Below are positions 16,742 through 26,045 of a DNA stretch of 64,000 bases, piece after piece. Below the pieces are notes generated by a model that saw nothing but the letters and a program-made list of their open reading frames with translations, was not told the DNA's origin and searched no databases. The stretch covers positions 1,054,001-1,118,000 of the forward strand of contig NZ_CP073078.1 in the NCBI RefSeq assembly GCF_018135625.1, read 5' to 3'. Position 1 is the stretch's first letter. The number at the start of each line of letters is the position of its first letter. Made by a program: the position numbers and the translations under genes. Source of the stretch: Phenylobacterium montanum (lineage in GTDB: Bacteria > Pseudomonadota > Alphaproteobacteria > Caulobacterales > Caulobacteraceae).

Positions 16742-17548
16742 TTATCCCGGGGGCAGCCGCGCCCACACCGCTTCGATCGGCTCGGGGGTCGTCAGCCCGA
16801 ACAAATCGTCCAGCACCGCGCCCAGTTCGGCCGCGCTGGCCAGCAGCCGCTCGCGCGCCTCCCCATCCCGCCGCTCGATCAGCCGGTTGTTGAGCAGGCT
16901 GTAGCGCGCTTCCGGCGTCAGCCGCTCCATCAGGAGCGCGTTGCGGAACAGCGAGGTCGGGTGGGTCGAGGTCCACCAGTTGCCGGCTTCGTAGTCGGCC
17001 TGGACCGCCGGCTCCAGGGTGAAGCGATAGACATCCTGCCAGCCGGACGACAGCAGCACCTGCAGGGTGTGGAGCGGCCCGTCAGCGATGATCCTGTGAC
17101 GACCCCCGGGAGTTTCCTGCTCCACGTTCAGTTCGTAACGCAGCGGCTCGGCGACCAGGTAACCGCCGAAGCCGACATCGGCCAGAAACGGCCCTTCGGG
17201 CAGTTCGACCCGCATCAGCGTGTGGCTGCGCGGCCCCTCCGGCCGCTCCGGCGGGGCCATCCAGCGCACTCGCGCGATCAGCGGGGAAAGCTCAAACCCG
17301 AGTTGCTCCAGCACCGCCCGGAACAGGCCGTTGATCTCGAAGCAGTAGCCCCCGCGCCGCCCGCGAACCAGCTTCTCCTGCAGGCTGTCCAGGTCCAGCC
17401 GAACCGGCCGCTCCAGCAGCGGATCCAGGTTCTCGAACGGAATCGCCGCCGGTTGAAGCGTGTGAAGCCGCCTCAGCACCGCCAGGGTCGGCTCGCGCGG
17501 CCCGGTATAGCCGATGCGCGCGAAATAGGCGTCCAGATCCAGGCTCAT
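16742..17548 (-). CDS. nat: Arylamine N-acetyltransferase
   Basis: A 268-residue enzyme that moves acetyl groups from acetyl-CoA to arylamines or hydrazines. The Cys-His-Asp triad is complete: Cys69 in [12 protein letters not shown], His109 in PRSHTLMRV and Asp124 in FLADVGFGG. The [10 protein letters not shown] motif near residue 37 is also typical. I start it at ATG 17548; a longer open frame upstream is antisense to prmA and not coding. It is divergent from prmA with about 78 bases between. Confidence 0.95.
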   Translation of the reverse strand: MSLDLDAYFARIGYTGPREPTLAVLRRLHTLQPAAIPFENLDPLLERPVRLDLDSLQEKLVRGRRGGYCFEINGLFRAVLEQLGFELSPLIARVRWMAPPERPEGPRSHTLMRVELPEGPFLADVGFGGYLVAEPLRYELNVEQETPGGRHRIIADGPLHTLQVLLSSGWQDVYRFTLEPAVQADYEAGNWWTSTHPTSLFRNALLMERLTPEARYSLLNNRLIERRDGEARERLLASAAELGAVLDDLFGLTTPEPIEAVWARLPPG

Positions 17549-17626
17549 TTGCGGCCCTCCCCGCAGGCACATATAGGCGCAGCGACGGCATTTCCATGGC
17601 CGAGGTTTGCCCTTACTAAGCCCGCC

Positions 17627-18493
17627 ATGACCGACCCCGCCTACCAGATCATCGCCCGCGGCCCCCGCGCCGACGCCGAGGCCGCCGCCGTCGCCATCGA
17701 CAGCGACCCGATGCTGGAGGGCGCCACCTATTCGATCCTGGAGGAGGACGAGGACAAGGGAATCTGGCGCATCGACGCCTTCCCCACCTCGACCGAGGAG
17801 ACCGAGGGCCTGAAGGCCGTCCTGACCGGCTTCCCGACCCTCAAGGTCACCCAGGAGGTCCTGGCCGACGCCGACTGGCTGGCCATGGCCCTCTCCGGCC
17901 TGCCGCCGGTGCGCGCCGGCCGCTTCTTCATCTACGGCGTCCACGACCGCGGCCGGGTCCCGGCCAACACCGTCAACCTGCGCATCGAGGCGGGGGCCGC
18001 CTTCGGCACCGGCCACCACGGCACCACGGTGGGCTGCCTGCTGGCCTATGACCGGCTGCTCAAAGCCCATCGCTTCGCGCGCGTGCTCGACGTCGGCTGC
18101 GGGACCGGGGTCCTGGCCATCGCCGCCGCCCGCACCGCCAGCCGCGCCTGCGTCGGCACCGACATCGACCCGGTCTCGGTGCGCATCGCCCGCGAGAACG
18201 CCGCCGTCAACCAGACTCGCGCCCGCTTCGTCCACGCCTCGGGCCTGGGCCACGCCCGGGTGCGGGCCAGCGCCCCCTACGACCTGGTCTTCGCCAACAT
18301 CCTGGCCCGGCCGCTGGTCCACCTGTCCCACGACATCCACGGCGCCCTGAAGCCGGGAGGCCTCGCTATCCTCTCCGGCCTGCTACGCACCCAGGAGCGG
18401 ATGGTGCGCGCCGCCTATCTGTCCAAGGGCTTCCACGTAGTCCGTCGCATCCACCGCGACGCCTGGGCCACCCTGGTGCTGCGGCGGGGTTAG
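17627..18493 (+). CDS. prmA: Ribosomal protein L11 methyltransferase
   Basis: A 288-residue SAM-dependent methyltransferase that methylates ribosomal protein L11. The N-terminal substrate domain (1-110) is followed by [14 protein letters not shown] at 125-138, the SAM motif [16 protein letters not shown] from 153, an acidic [16 protein letters not shown] motif, and the target-binding [10 protein letters not shown]. The start at ATG 17627 fits the domain beginning. It is followed 41 bases later by the aminopeptidase gene on the same strand. Confidence 0.93.
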   Translation: MTDPAYQIIARGPRADAEAAAVAIDSDPMLEGATYSILEEDEDKGIWRIDAFPTSTEETEGLKAVLTGFPTLKVTQEVLADADWLAMALSGLPPVRAGRFFIYGVHDRGRVPANTVNLRIEAGAAFGTGHHGTTVGCLLAYDRLLKAHRFARVLDVGCGTGVLAIAAARTASRACVGTDIDPVSVRIARENAAVNQTRARFVHASGLGHARVRASAPYDLVFANILARPLVHLSHDIHGALKPGGLAILSGLLRTQERMVRAAYLSKGFHVVRRIHRDAWATLVLRRG

Positions 18494-18534
18494 CCCCCTG
18501 GCGGCGGCGTGCGCGGACGGCTAGAAATCCGCTC

Positions 18535-20349
18535 ATGCTCCAGACCTTCGACGAAACCACCGATCCGTCCTTCGGCCCGCGCCACGTCCCGCTGATCCGC
18601 CAGGCCATGCAGGCCCAGGGCCTGGACGGCTTCCTCGTCCCGCACGAGGACGAGCACCAGAACGAATACCTGCCGGCGGCCAACGACCGCCTGGCCTGGG
18701 CCACCGGCTTCACCGGCTCGGCCGGGGCGGCAGTGATCTTCGCCGACAAGGCCGCCGTCTTCGTCGACGGCCGCTACACCCTGCAGGTGCGCGACCAGGT
18801 CGATCACGAACTGTTCGAGATCCTCGATCTCGTCGAAGGCGGCGTCCCGGCCTATCTCGAGCACGCCGCCAAGGCCGGCCAGACCATCGGCTACGACCCC
18901 CGCCTACACAGCCCCGACGCCCTCGACCGCCTGCGCGCCGCCGCCGCCAAGGCCGGCGCGACCCTGAAGGCCGTCGAAGCCAACCCCCTCGACCAGGCCT
19001 GGGGGGCCGAGCGGCCGGCGCAGCCCAAGGCCAAGGTGGTGCCCCAGCCCTTGGAATTCTCGGGCGAAAGCTCCGAGAGCAAGCGCCAGCGGATCGGCGC
19101 GGCCCTGACCGAGGCCGGCGCAGACGCCGCGGTCCTGACCGCCCCCGCCTCGATCGCCTGGCTGTTCAATGTCCGCGGCGGCGACGTGATCCGCAGCCCC
19201 CTGCCCCTGGCCCAGGCGATCCTGAACGCAGACGGCACGGCCCGTCTGTTCCTCGATCCCGACAAGGTCTCGGAAAACCTCCTGGCCTGGCTCGGCAACG
19301 GCGTCCGCCTGGAATCGCCCGAGGCCCTGGCCGGCGCCCTGGCTGAACTGAAAGACCGCCAGGTGCTGATCGACCCGGCCCAATCCTCCGCCTGGTACTT
19401 CTCGGCCCTGGAAGACGCGGGCGCAAAAGTGGTCCGCGCCGCGGACCCCTGCGCCCTGCCGCGCGCTTGCAAGAACGCGGTCGAGATCGAGGGAACGCGC
19501 CAGGCCCACATCCGCGACGGCGCCGCCCTGACCCGCTTCCTGCACTGGGCCGCGACCGAGGCCCAGGCCAGCCTGCCCGACGAAGTCACGGTGGTCGAAA
19601 CCCTGGAAGGCTTCCGCGAGGCGACCGGCGCGCTGAAGGACCTGTCCTTCGACACCATCGCCGGAGCCGCCTCCAACGGCGCGATCGTCCACTACCGCCC
19701 GACCGAGCGGCTGAACAAGCGCACCGAGGCCGGCTCGCTGCTCCTGGTGGATTCCGGCGCGCAGTACATGGATGGCACCACCGACGTCACCCGCACTGTC
19801 GCGATCGGCGAGCCGACCGCGGAGATGCGCCAGCGCTTCACCTTGGTGCTCAAGGGCCACCTGGCCCTGGCCCGCGTGCGCTTTCCGGCCGGCACCACCG
19901 GCTCGGCCCTGGACATCCTGGCCCGCGCCGCCCTCTGGCAGGCGGGCCTCGACTACGACCACGGCACCGGCCACGGTGTCGGTAGCTATCTCGGCGTCCA
20001 CGAGGGCCCGCAGCGCATCGCCAAGGCGCCCAACAGCGTGGCCCTGAAGCCCGGCATGATCCTCTCCAACGAGCCCGGGTACTACAAGGCCGGCGAATAC
20101 GGCATCCGCATCGAGAACCTGCAGGTGGTCACCGAGGCCGAGCCGATTCCGGGCGGCGAACGGCCCATGCACGGTTTCGAGACCCTGACCCTGGCTCCCA
20201 TCGATCGCCGCCTGGTCGACAAGAGCCTGATGACCGCCGAGGAGATCGCCCAGCTCGACGCCTATCACGCCAAGGTGCTGGACACGATCGGTCCCAAGCT
20301 CGACGGCGAGGCTCGCGCCTGGCTGGCCGAGGCCTGCGCGCCGATCTAG
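18535..20349 (+). CDS. Xaa-Pro aminopeptidase, M24 family (long form)
   Basis: A 604-residue aminopeptidase P that removes N-terminal residues preceding proline. It has the three-domain long form, as in eukaryotic-type APP1. The metal ligands are visible in the C-terminal catalytic domain: DSGAQYMDGTTDVTRT (two Asp), GTGHGVGSYLGVHEGP (His), SNEPGYYKAGEYGIRIENLQ (two Glu). Two N-terminal creatinase-like domains span about 1-310. There is no signal peptide, so it is cytoplasmic. Its stop overlaps by 4 bases the end of the convergent PiuC-type gene. Confidence 0.93.
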   Translation: MLQTFDETTDPSFGPRHVPLIRQAMQAQGLDGFLVPHEDEHQNEYLPAANDRLAWATGFTGSAGAAVIFADKAAVFVDGRYTLQVRDQVDHELFEILDLVEGGVPAYLEHAAKAGQTIGYDPRLHSPDALDRLRAAAAKAGATLKAVEANPLDQAWGAERPAQPKAKVVPQPLEFSGESSESKRQRIGAALTEAGADAAVLTAPASIAWLFNVRGGDVIRSPLPLAQAILNADGTARLFLDPDKVSENLLAWLGNGVRLESPEALAGALAELKDRQVLIDPAQSSAWYFSALEDAGAKVVRAADPCALPRACKNAVEIEGTRQAHIRDGAALTRFLHWAATEAQASLPDEVTVVETLEGFREATGALKDLSFDTIAGAASNGAIVHYRPTERLNKRTEAGSLLLVDSGAQYMDGTTDVTRTVAIGEPTAEMRQRFTLVLKGHLALARVRFPAGTTGSALDILARAALWQAGLDYDHGTGHGVGSYLGVHEGPQRIAKAPNSVALKPGMILSNEPGYYKAGEYGIRIENLQVVTEAEPIPGGERPMHGFETLTLAPIDRRLVDKSLMTAEEIAQLDAYHAKVLDTIGPKLDGEARAWLAEACAPI

Positions 20350-21026
20350 GCCTCGGCCCACATCCGCAGCAGGTTGTGATAGGTTCCGGTCAGGCGGATC
20401 GCGGTCTCGTCGCCGTCGCCCAGGCGCGCCCGGGCGTCCATCACCGCCTGGTCCAACTCCCATAGAAGATCGCGCTGCTCGCCAGAGCGGACCATGGACT
20501 GCACCCAGAAGAACGAGGCCCAGCGCGCCCCGCGGGTCACCGGCGTCACCTGGTGCACCGTGGTCGCGGGATAGAGCACCATGTCGCCGGCGGCGAGCTT
20601 GAACGCCTCGGCCCCGATCGGCCCGCTGATCACCAGTTCGCCGCCGTCGTATTCGTCGGGCTCGCTCAGGAACAGGGTGCAGGACAGGTCGGTCCGATAA
20701 CGCCGCCCGCCCTCGCCATAGCGGATGGTGTTGTCCACATGGTCGCCAAAGCCCATGCCCGCCTCATAGCGGTTGAACAGCGGCGGATAGACCCGCGCCG
20801 GCAGGGCGGCCGAGATGAAGGCGGGATTGCGCCCCAGCCGGTCCAGGATCAGCTCGCCCAGCGCCTTGGCCTCGGGCGCATCCTGCGGCAGCTGCAGGTT
20901 CTGCTTGGCCTCGGCCGACTGCGCGCCGGCGGTCACCTTGCCGTCGATGAAGCTTGCGGCCTCCAGCCGGTCACGGCAGGCGGCGACATCGGCGGCTGAC
21001 AGCACTTCGGGAACGATCAGGATCAT
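20346..21026 (-). CDS. piuC: PiuC-type Fe(II)/2-oxoglutarate dioxygenase
   Basis: A 226-residue PKHD-type hydroxylase. The facial triad is visible: His96 and Asp98 in GDHVDN, and His158 in YPATTVHQVTPV, with Arg168 in GARWASFFW as the likely 2-oxoglutarate anchor. Family members sit in iron-uptake loci next to siderophore receptors, and here the gene is third in a receptor-Sel1-PiuC operon, with a 4-base ATGA overlap with the Sel1 gene. It may modify a siderophore or protein. The substrate is unknown. Probably Fur-regulated through the upstream palindromes. Confidence 0.92.
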   Translation of the reverse strand: MILIVPEVLSAADVAACRDRLEAASFIDGKVTAGAQSAEAKQNLQLPQDAPEAKALGELILDRLGRNPAFISAALPARVYPPLFNRYEAGMGFGDHVDNTIRYGEGGRRYRTDLSCTLFLSEPDEYDGGELVISGPIGAEAFKLAAGDMVLYPATTVHQVTPVTRGARWASFFWVQSMVRSGEQRDLLWELDQAVMDARARLGDGDETAIRLTGTYHNLLRMWAEA

Positions 21027-21763
21027 GCGGCCTCCTTCAAGCGCGCCAGCGCCTCGGTCATGGCCCCGCGGCTGATCGCGGGCGCGCCGGCCAGGGCGGC
21101 AGCGAACAGGGCGTCCGCCTCCTCCAGCCGTCCCTCGGCCCGCAGCACGCTGGCGTAGTTGAACTGGCCGCGGAAATAGCCGCCCTCGGCCGAGCGCCGG
21201 TACCAGTCACGCGCAGCGGCAGGGTCCTTTGGCGCGCCCCAGCCCTGCTCCAGGCAACGCCCCACCAGGTTCATCGCCCGGGGATGACCCTGCTCGGCCG
21301 CGCGGCGATACCAAGTCAGCGCCGCCTTGGGATCTCGCGGCACGCCCAGCCCGTCCAGCAGCAGGTGGCCCAGATTGTACTGCGCCCAGGCCGAGCCGGC
21401 CTCGGCCGCCAGCCTGTACCACTCCGCCGCGATCGCCGGATCGGCCGGCGCGCCCCAGCCGTTCTCGCGGCAGCGGCCGACCATGTTGCGGGCCTCGGCC
21501 TGAATCTCGCCCTCGCCGCCCTCGGCCGCCAGCTCGAACCAGGCCAAGGCCTGGGCCGGATCGCGCGTCACGCCCTGCCCCTCCAGCAGCATCCGCCCAT
21601 AGCGCAGCTGGGCCTCGGCCAGGCCCCATTCGGCGGCGGCCCGCACCCAAGGCGCCGAGCGCTCGGGCGTATCGCCCAGCACCGCGGCCAGCCGCTCGGG
21701 GCTCATGGCCACCAGGGCCCCGACCATGACCTCCACCAGGTCCGACGCGCCTGACCCGGCCAT
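21023..21763 (-). CDS. Sel1-repeat (TPR-like) protein of the iron operon
   Basis: A 246-residue helical repeat protein. About four or five Sel1 repeats are visible, e.g. AEAQLRYGRMLLEGQGV, AWAQYNLGHLLLDGLGV and a longer one ending RCLEQGWGAPKDP; each repeat ends in the alanine/tyrosine-rich helix W(Y/F)-x-x-AA-x-x-G. There is no signal peptide, so it is probably cytoplasmic and used for protein binding. It overlaps the receptor stop by one base (TGATG) and piuC by four, so the three are co-translated. The same trio is found in other proteobacteria. Confidence 0.88.
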   Translation of the reverse strand: MAGSGASDLVEVMVGALVAMSPERLAAVLGDTPERSAPWVRAAAEWGLAEAQLRYGRMLLEGQGVTRDPAQALAWFELAAEGGEGEIQAEARNMVGRCRENGWGAPADPAIAAEWYRLAAEAGSAWAQYNLGHLLLDGLGVPRDPKAALTWYRRAAEQGHPRAMNLVGRCLEQGWGAPKDPAAARDWYRRSAEGGYFRGQFNYASVLRAEGRLEEADALFAAALAGAPAISRGAMTEALARLKEAA

Positions 21764-23952
21764 CAGTATTTCAAGGTAGCGGTCACGAGCACGGTGCGAC
21801 CGGCGCCCGGAACGACGTGGTTCTCGATCGCCGAGGAAAAGTAGTCGTTGGTGTAGTAGAACTTGTCGGTCAGGTTGTAGCCGTTCAGCTGCAGCCCTAC
21901 ATGCTCGGTCACCTGCCAGCTGACCATGCCGTCCAGGGTGACATAGCCCGGGATATAGGCGAGCCCGCCGGCGTCGGCCGCCCGCTGGCCCATATAGTTG
22001 ACCCCGGCCCCGACCTCGATCTCGTTCGGGAATTCGTAGGTGGTCCAGAGATTGGCCTGGTTGCGGGCGGTGTTGGGCAGCCTGTGGCCGACCGGGCTGG
22101 GCGTGCCTGCGGTCGCCGCCGCCGTCGAACTCACCGTCACTGCATCCAGATAGGTATAGCCGGCCAGGATCTCCCAGTGCTTGGTCAGATAGCCGGAGGC
22201 CCCCAGCTCGATCCCCCGCGCCCTCAGGTCGCCGGACAGCGAGATCGCCCGGCTCACCGGATCGGTCACCCGGGCGTTGGTCATCTCGGTGTCGAACGCC
22301 GCCGCCGTCAGCGACAGCCGCTCATGCAGCACCTGGGCCTTGGCCCCGACCTCGTAGGTGCGGTCCTTCTCCGGCGCCAGCTGGGCGGTGGTGGTCGAGA
22401 GCGACAGGTTCTCGGCCGAGGGGTCATAGGACGTGCCATAGGAGAAATAGAGGCTGGCCCAGTTCGCCGGCTTGTAGACGATCGAGGCCCGCGGCGTGGC
22501 GATCTCGTCGGTGCGCTCGGCCCCGCTGAGCGCCCGGGCGTGGAAGCGGTCGAAGCGCACAGCCCCGGTCAGCGTGAAGCGTCCGACGTCGATGGTGTCG
22601 CCAACCAGGGCGCTCGCCGTCTGGGTGTCGACATTGCTGCGGCTGGAAATTGTGGTCTGGGTCCCGGGGAAGGCTTCGTTCGGATTGGGATCCAGGAGCG
22701 AAGTCGGGGCGATGGCCGACATCTGGTTGGCGAAGCGAACCTGGTGCGAACTTTCCTGGTCCAGCTCAAGCCCCAGGATCAGGCTGTGGCTGAGAGGGCC
22801 GGTCACCGTCTTGTAGGTGAGCTGGGTGTTGCTCATCGCCGTCCGCACCACGCCCTGGGAGCTGGGCCGGTCGCGGCAGACCAGGATCTGCGACAGCGGG
22901 GTTCCAGCTGGCTGCAGCGCCGAGCCGGTGCAGGTCGGCGAGCCGGACGCCGTGAACACCACGCCATAGTGCGGCTCGGTGATGCGCGAGACGAAGCCGT
23001 AGTTGGCGTAGCGCACCATCTCGCTGACAGACAGGGCGTCGCTGAAATCGTGGGTCAGCTTGGCGGTCAGGATGTCGACATCGGCCTTGGTGCGGTCGTC
23101 GGCCGGCAGGCCGAAATCGGCGTTGTGCGGCACCGGCGCCGGCGCGTCGCCCACATAGGGCACGCCCGCGTCAGGAATGTTGTTCTCCTCCTGGTGCAGA
23201 TAGCTGACTACCAGGCTGGTCGGCCCATGCAGGCCGATCGCCGCTGTGGGCGCCACACCCCAGCGCCGGTTCAGCACGCGGTCGCGACCCGCCACCGCCG
23301 AACGCTGGCCCATGGCGTTCAGCCGCACCGCCGCGTCGTCGCCGATCCCATAGTCGGCGTCCACCGTCCCGCGCGCCTCGCTATTCGTGCCGCCGGTCAG
23401 GGTCGCGCCCAGGCTCTCGCCGAGATGAGGGATCTTGGTGACCTGGTTGATCACACCGCCGGTCGAGCCGCGCCCGAACAACGTCGAGGCTGGCCCCTTG
23501 TAGATTTCCAGCGCCTCGAGGTCGAAGCTGTCGCGGGTGTAGTAGCCGGTGTCCCTGAGGCCATCGAGGAAGAAGTCGTCATTGGCCGGAAAGCCGCGCA
23601 GGTTCACCGTATCCCCGTGCGCCCCGCCCTCACCGGCGTTCAGGGTCACGCCCGGCACGTTCTTCAGCGCTTCCTGCAGATTGGCCACGCCCTGCTCGTG
23701 CAGCACCGCCTGGGGCAGCACGTTGATGGTCTGGGCGGTGTTCTGGATCTTCTGCGACAGGGCCGTCAGGGTCGGCTTGCGCGCCGTCACCACCACCGAC
23801 TGGGCCGGGGCGTCGGCCATGTCCTTGGCCGCATCCGCCAAGGCCGGCGCTGCGCTCAGGGCCGAGACCAGGCACACGCCCGTATGCCCTACCCCGCCGC
23901 GTACGCGGTTGCGGAGGCGGGTGCGGGGCGACGGGGCGGCTTGGGCGGGCAT
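21763..23952 (-). CDS. TonB-dependent siderophore receptor (Fiu/catecholate type)
   Basis: A 729-residue outer-membrane receptor that imports ferric siderophores with TonB/ExbBD energy. A signal region is followed by a TonB-box-like SVVVTARKP segment (about 49-57), then the plug domain: LQEALKNVPGVTLNAGEGG, VNLRGFPANDDFFLDGLRD, LEIYKGPASTLFGRGSTGGVINQVTK. A 22-strand barrel with ending VTATLKY follows. I place the start at ATG 23952, so that both Fur-like palindromes (23976-23990 and 24028-24050) lie upstream; a longer frame to 24024 would put the first inside the coding region. It is the first gene of the receptor-Sel1-PiuC operon. Confidence 0.93.
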   Translation of the reverse strand: MPAQAAPSPRTRLRNRVRGGVGHTGVCLVSALSAAPALADAAKDMADAPAQSVVVTARKPTLTALSQKIQNTAQTINVLPQAVLHEQGVANLQEALKNVPGVTLNAGEGGAHGDTVNLRGFPANDDFFLDGLRDTGYYTRDSFDLEALEIYKGPASTLFGRGSTGGVINQVTKIPHLGESLGATLTGGTNSEARGTVDADYGIGDDAAVRLNAMGQRSAVAGRDRVLNRRWGVAPTAAIGLHGPTSLVVSYLHQEENNIPDAGVPYVGDAPAPVPHNADFGLPADDRTKADVDILTAKLTHDFSDALSVSEMVRYANYGFVSRITEPHYGVVFTASGSPTCTGSALQPAGTPLSQILVCRDRPSSQGVVRTAMSNTQLTYKTVTGPLSHSLILGLELDQESSHQVRFANQMSAIAPTSLLDPNPNEAFPGTQTTISSRSNVDTQTASALVGDTIDVGRFTLTGAVRFDRFHARALSGAERTDEIATPRASIVYKPANWASLYFSYGTSYDPSAENLSLSTTTAQLAPEKDRTYEVGAKAQVLHERLSLTAAAFDTEMTNARVTDPVSRAISLSGDLRARGIELGASGYLTKHWEILAGYTYLDAVTVSSTAAATAGTPSPVGHRLPNTARNQANLWTTYEFPNEIEVGAGVNYMGQRAADAGGLAYIPGYVTLDGMVSWQVTEHVGLQLNGYNLTDKFYYTNDYFSSAIENHVVPGAGRTVLVTATLKY

Positions 23953-23975
23953 GACGTAACCTTGAAATCTGCAAA

Positions 23976-23990
23976 TGCGAACCGTTCGCA
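23976..23990. promoter_or_regulatory. Fur-like operator, copy proximal to receptor
   Basis: TGCGAA-CCG-TTCGCA is a palindrome with 6-base arms and a 3-base centre, 24 bases upstream of the receptor start. It has the same TGCGAA-N3-TTCGCA form as the second copy at 24028-24050. Confidence 0.65.
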
Positions 23991-24027
23991 GATAGGGTCG
24001 TAGCAATCCCGACGAGGCGGTCAAGCT

Positions 24028-24050
24028 AAAATGCGAACGCTTCGCATTTT
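24028..24050. promoter_or_regulatory. Fur-like operator, distal 23-base perfect palindrome
   Basis: AAAATGCGAA and TTCGCATTTT are perfect 10-base arms around CGC. The layout resembles Fur boxes of the ATGCGAAT-N-ATTCGCAT type. It lies 76 bases upstream of the receptor start, in the right place to repress the iron operon. Confidence 0.7.
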
Positions 24051-24201
24051 CACCGCCGCGTTATGGGTTCCTTACGTCTCTGCGAGACGCCCCCTTTCCC
24101 CTGTCGCGGCGACGAGCGGATTGATCTGGAGCAAGGGTATGGGCGGACGGAGCTCTGGGGCCTATCTGTGAAGCCCTGACGATCCGCGCGGCGAGACGGG
24201 C

Positions 24202-24690
24202 ATGAGCTACGAGATCAAAGCCTACGAGCCCGAGATGGAGGCTCAGGTCGTGGCGCTTTCCCTGGAGGCCTGGGCGCCGGTGTTCGAAAAGCTCGAACCG
24301 GCCGTGCCCGGCTATGTCTATCACGCCTTCTATCCCGACGGCTGGCGCGACCGCCAAACGGCCGATGTGCTTCAGGTTCTCAGGACCGAGGGCGAGCACG
24401 TCCTGGTCGCTGTCGACGCGGGCGCGGTCATCGGCTGGGTCGGCCTGCGCCTGCACCCCAAGGATAGGATGGGCGAGATCTACATCCTCGCCGTCGATCC
24501 GGCGCATCAGCGGCGCGGGGTGGCGGGCGTCCTGATGGATCGCGCCATGGCCGAGATGCGGCGGGCGGGCCTTGAGATGGTCATGGTCGAGACCGGCGAC
24601 GACCCGGGCCACGCTCCCTCACGGGCCACCTACGAAAGCGCCGGCTTCGAGCGCTGGCCGGTGGCGCGCTATTTCCGCAGGCTTCCTTGA
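24202..24690 (+). CDS. GNAT-family N-acetyltransferase
   Basis: A 162-residue acetyltransferase with a single GNAT domain. The acetyl-CoA loop is visible in IYILAVDPAHQRRGVAGVLMD (Q-R-R-G-V-A), preceded by the strand VIGWVGLRLHP and followed by EMVMVETGDD and a final YESAGFERWPVARYFRRL motif. Such enzymes acetylate small molecules, peptides or antibiotics; the substrate is not evident. It converges with the DoxX-like gene and overlaps it by 22 bases. Confidence 0.9.
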   Translation: MSYEIKAYEPEMEAQVVALSLEAWAPVFEKLEPAVPGYVYHAFYPDGWRDRQTADVLQVLRTEGEHVLVAVDAGAVIGWVGLRLHPKDRMGEIYILAVDPAHQRRGVAGVLMDRAMAEMRRAGLEMVMVETGDDPGHAPSRATYESAGFERWPVARYFRRLP

Positions 24691-25481
24691 GCCGAGCCGC
24701 GCCTTTCACCGGGAAACGCGAGCCACGACGCATCGCGATAGCTGGCCGCCACCAACCAGGCGCCGGCCGTCAGCGCCCAGGAGATGACAGCCTCGCTCCA
24801 TTGCGAAGCGTCTGCCGACCCGGCCGCCACCGCGGGGCCCCAGACCAAGAGCGTGAACAGGCCGATCTGCACCGCCGCGAGCGTGGCCGCCAGGCGAGCG
24901 CAGACGCCCGCAACCACCGCCACCCCGCCAGCGATATAGGTCCAGCCGGTGAAACGCACCCATGCCGCATGGGCTGGGAGCCAAGCGGGCACGAGCGATG
25001 CGGTCTCCTTGACATAGGCCAAGTGGGCCGCCCCGAAGGCGATCAGGGCGAGGCCATAGACGGTCCGGGCGATCAAGAGACCCCTCTCGCCCACCGCGAA
25101 GCCGAACCGTCGCTGGTGCCAGCCGGTGGCCAACACCGCGTACAGCGTCCAGGTCCCCGCGACGAGCACCGCGGTCTCGCCCCATCCCTCCCAGGAAACC
25201 GCGGCTGTCGGCGCCAGCCAGATCACCCGTCCCCGAAACGCGAGCATCCAGAGCAGAAGCCAGACCAGCAGTACGCGCGCGGCCAAGGCGGCCGTGCGCC
25301 GCCAGAACAGCCCGGCGCCGGTCGCCGCCGCAACCAGGGCGCAGACGAGGGCCAAGACTTCACGCGCAGGAAAGCCCTCTGGAACCGGTTGGCAGATCGG
25401 TGCGAAATCGCGCTGGACGAGGCCCAGTATCCCGATCCCGACCAGCGTCGCCGCAAAGGTCAAGCGCGCCGGGGTCCTCAC
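24669..25481 (-). CDS. DoxX-like membrane protein
   Basis: A 270-residue integral membrane protein with about seven to eight hydrophobic segments. The C-terminal half resembles the DoxX/DoxD-like family: GLLIARTVYGLALIAFGAAHLAY, a linker, VRFTGWTYIAGGVAVVAGVCARLAAT and a terminal AVISWALTAGAWLVAASY. DoxX-like proteins are small membrane proteins of uncertain biochemical role, some tied to redox or respiratory complexes. It overlaps the GNAT gene end by 22 bases in the convergent sense and is separated from the YaiI-family gene on the same strand by about 10 bases, so the two may be co-transcribed. Confidence 0.8.
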   Translation of the reverse strand: MRTPARLTFAATLVGIGILGLVQRDFAPICQPVPEGFPAREVLALVCALVAAATGAGLFWRRTAALAARVLLVWLLLWMLAFRGRVIWLAPTAAVSWEGWGETAVLVAGTWTLYAVLATGWHQRRFGFAVGERGLLIARTVYGLALIAFGAAHLAYVKETASLVPAWLPAHAAWVRFTGWTYIAGGVAVVAGVCARLAATLAAVQIGLFTLLVWGPAVAAGSADASQWSEAVISWALTAGAWLVAASYRDASWLAFPGERRGSAQGSLRK

Positions 25482-25491
25482 ACGCCTGACC

Positions 25492-25959
25492 TTATTTGCC
25501 CGGCGCAGGCGAAAGCCGCCGCGCCTTGACCACGGCTGCGTCCAGCGCCTGCAGGAACTTCGAGCGGTCGGCAGCCTCGAACGGCCGCGGCCCGCCGGTC
25601 ACCTCCCCCATGGAGCGCAGATGCTCGCCGATCGCGCGCGACGCCAGGGCCCCGCCGATATTGTCGGCCGTAAAGGGCCGCCCCGCCGGATGCAACGCCA
25701 GGGCGCCCGCGCTCAGGGCGCGCTGGGCCAGCGGAATGTCAGCGGTGATGACAATGTCGCCCCGCCCAGCCCGTTCTGCGATCCAGTCGTCTGCGGCGTC
25801 CGGCCCCTCCTCCACCACCATCAGCGTGATCCGCGGGCCGGGCGGCGTGCGGATCCAGCGATTGCACACCACGAACACGGCCAGCCCATAGCGATCCGCC
25901 ACGCGATAGGCTTCGTCCTTCACCGGGCAGGCGTCGGCGTCGATATAGAGAACGGTCAT
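25492..25959 (-). CDS. YaiI/YqxD-family protein (UPF0178)
   Basis: A 155-residue protein of the UPF0178 (DUF188) family. Landmarks are MTVLYIDADACPVKDEAYRV with its DADACPVK motif, VVEEGPDAADDWIAERAG, DIVITADIPLAQRAL and the ending KFLQALDAAVV. The acidic motifs resemble a PIN-like nuclease fold, which is how the family is usually described, but activity has not been demonstrated as far as I know. It lies upstream of the DoxX-like gene by about 10 bases on the same strand. Confidence 0.93.
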   Translation of the reverse strand: MTVLYIDADACPVKDEAYRVADRYGLAVFVVCNRWIRTPPGPRITLMVVEEGPDAADDWIAERAGRGDIVITADIPLAQRALSAGALALHPAGRPFTADNIGGALASRAIGEHLRSMGEVTGGPRPFEAADRSKFLQALDAAVVKARRLSPAPGK

Positions 25960-26045
25960 TGCGCCAGATTACACGATCGCGGCGCTTGATTGGCCATCGC
26001 CTGCGATCTCTCTGCCGTCCGCGCGACGCCTGCTGGTTCAAGCTC

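Noticed and set aside
21817-24003. Long open frame of about 728 codons on the plus strand opposite the TonB receptor
   Set aside because: It is antisense to a clear TonB receptor and shows no domain.
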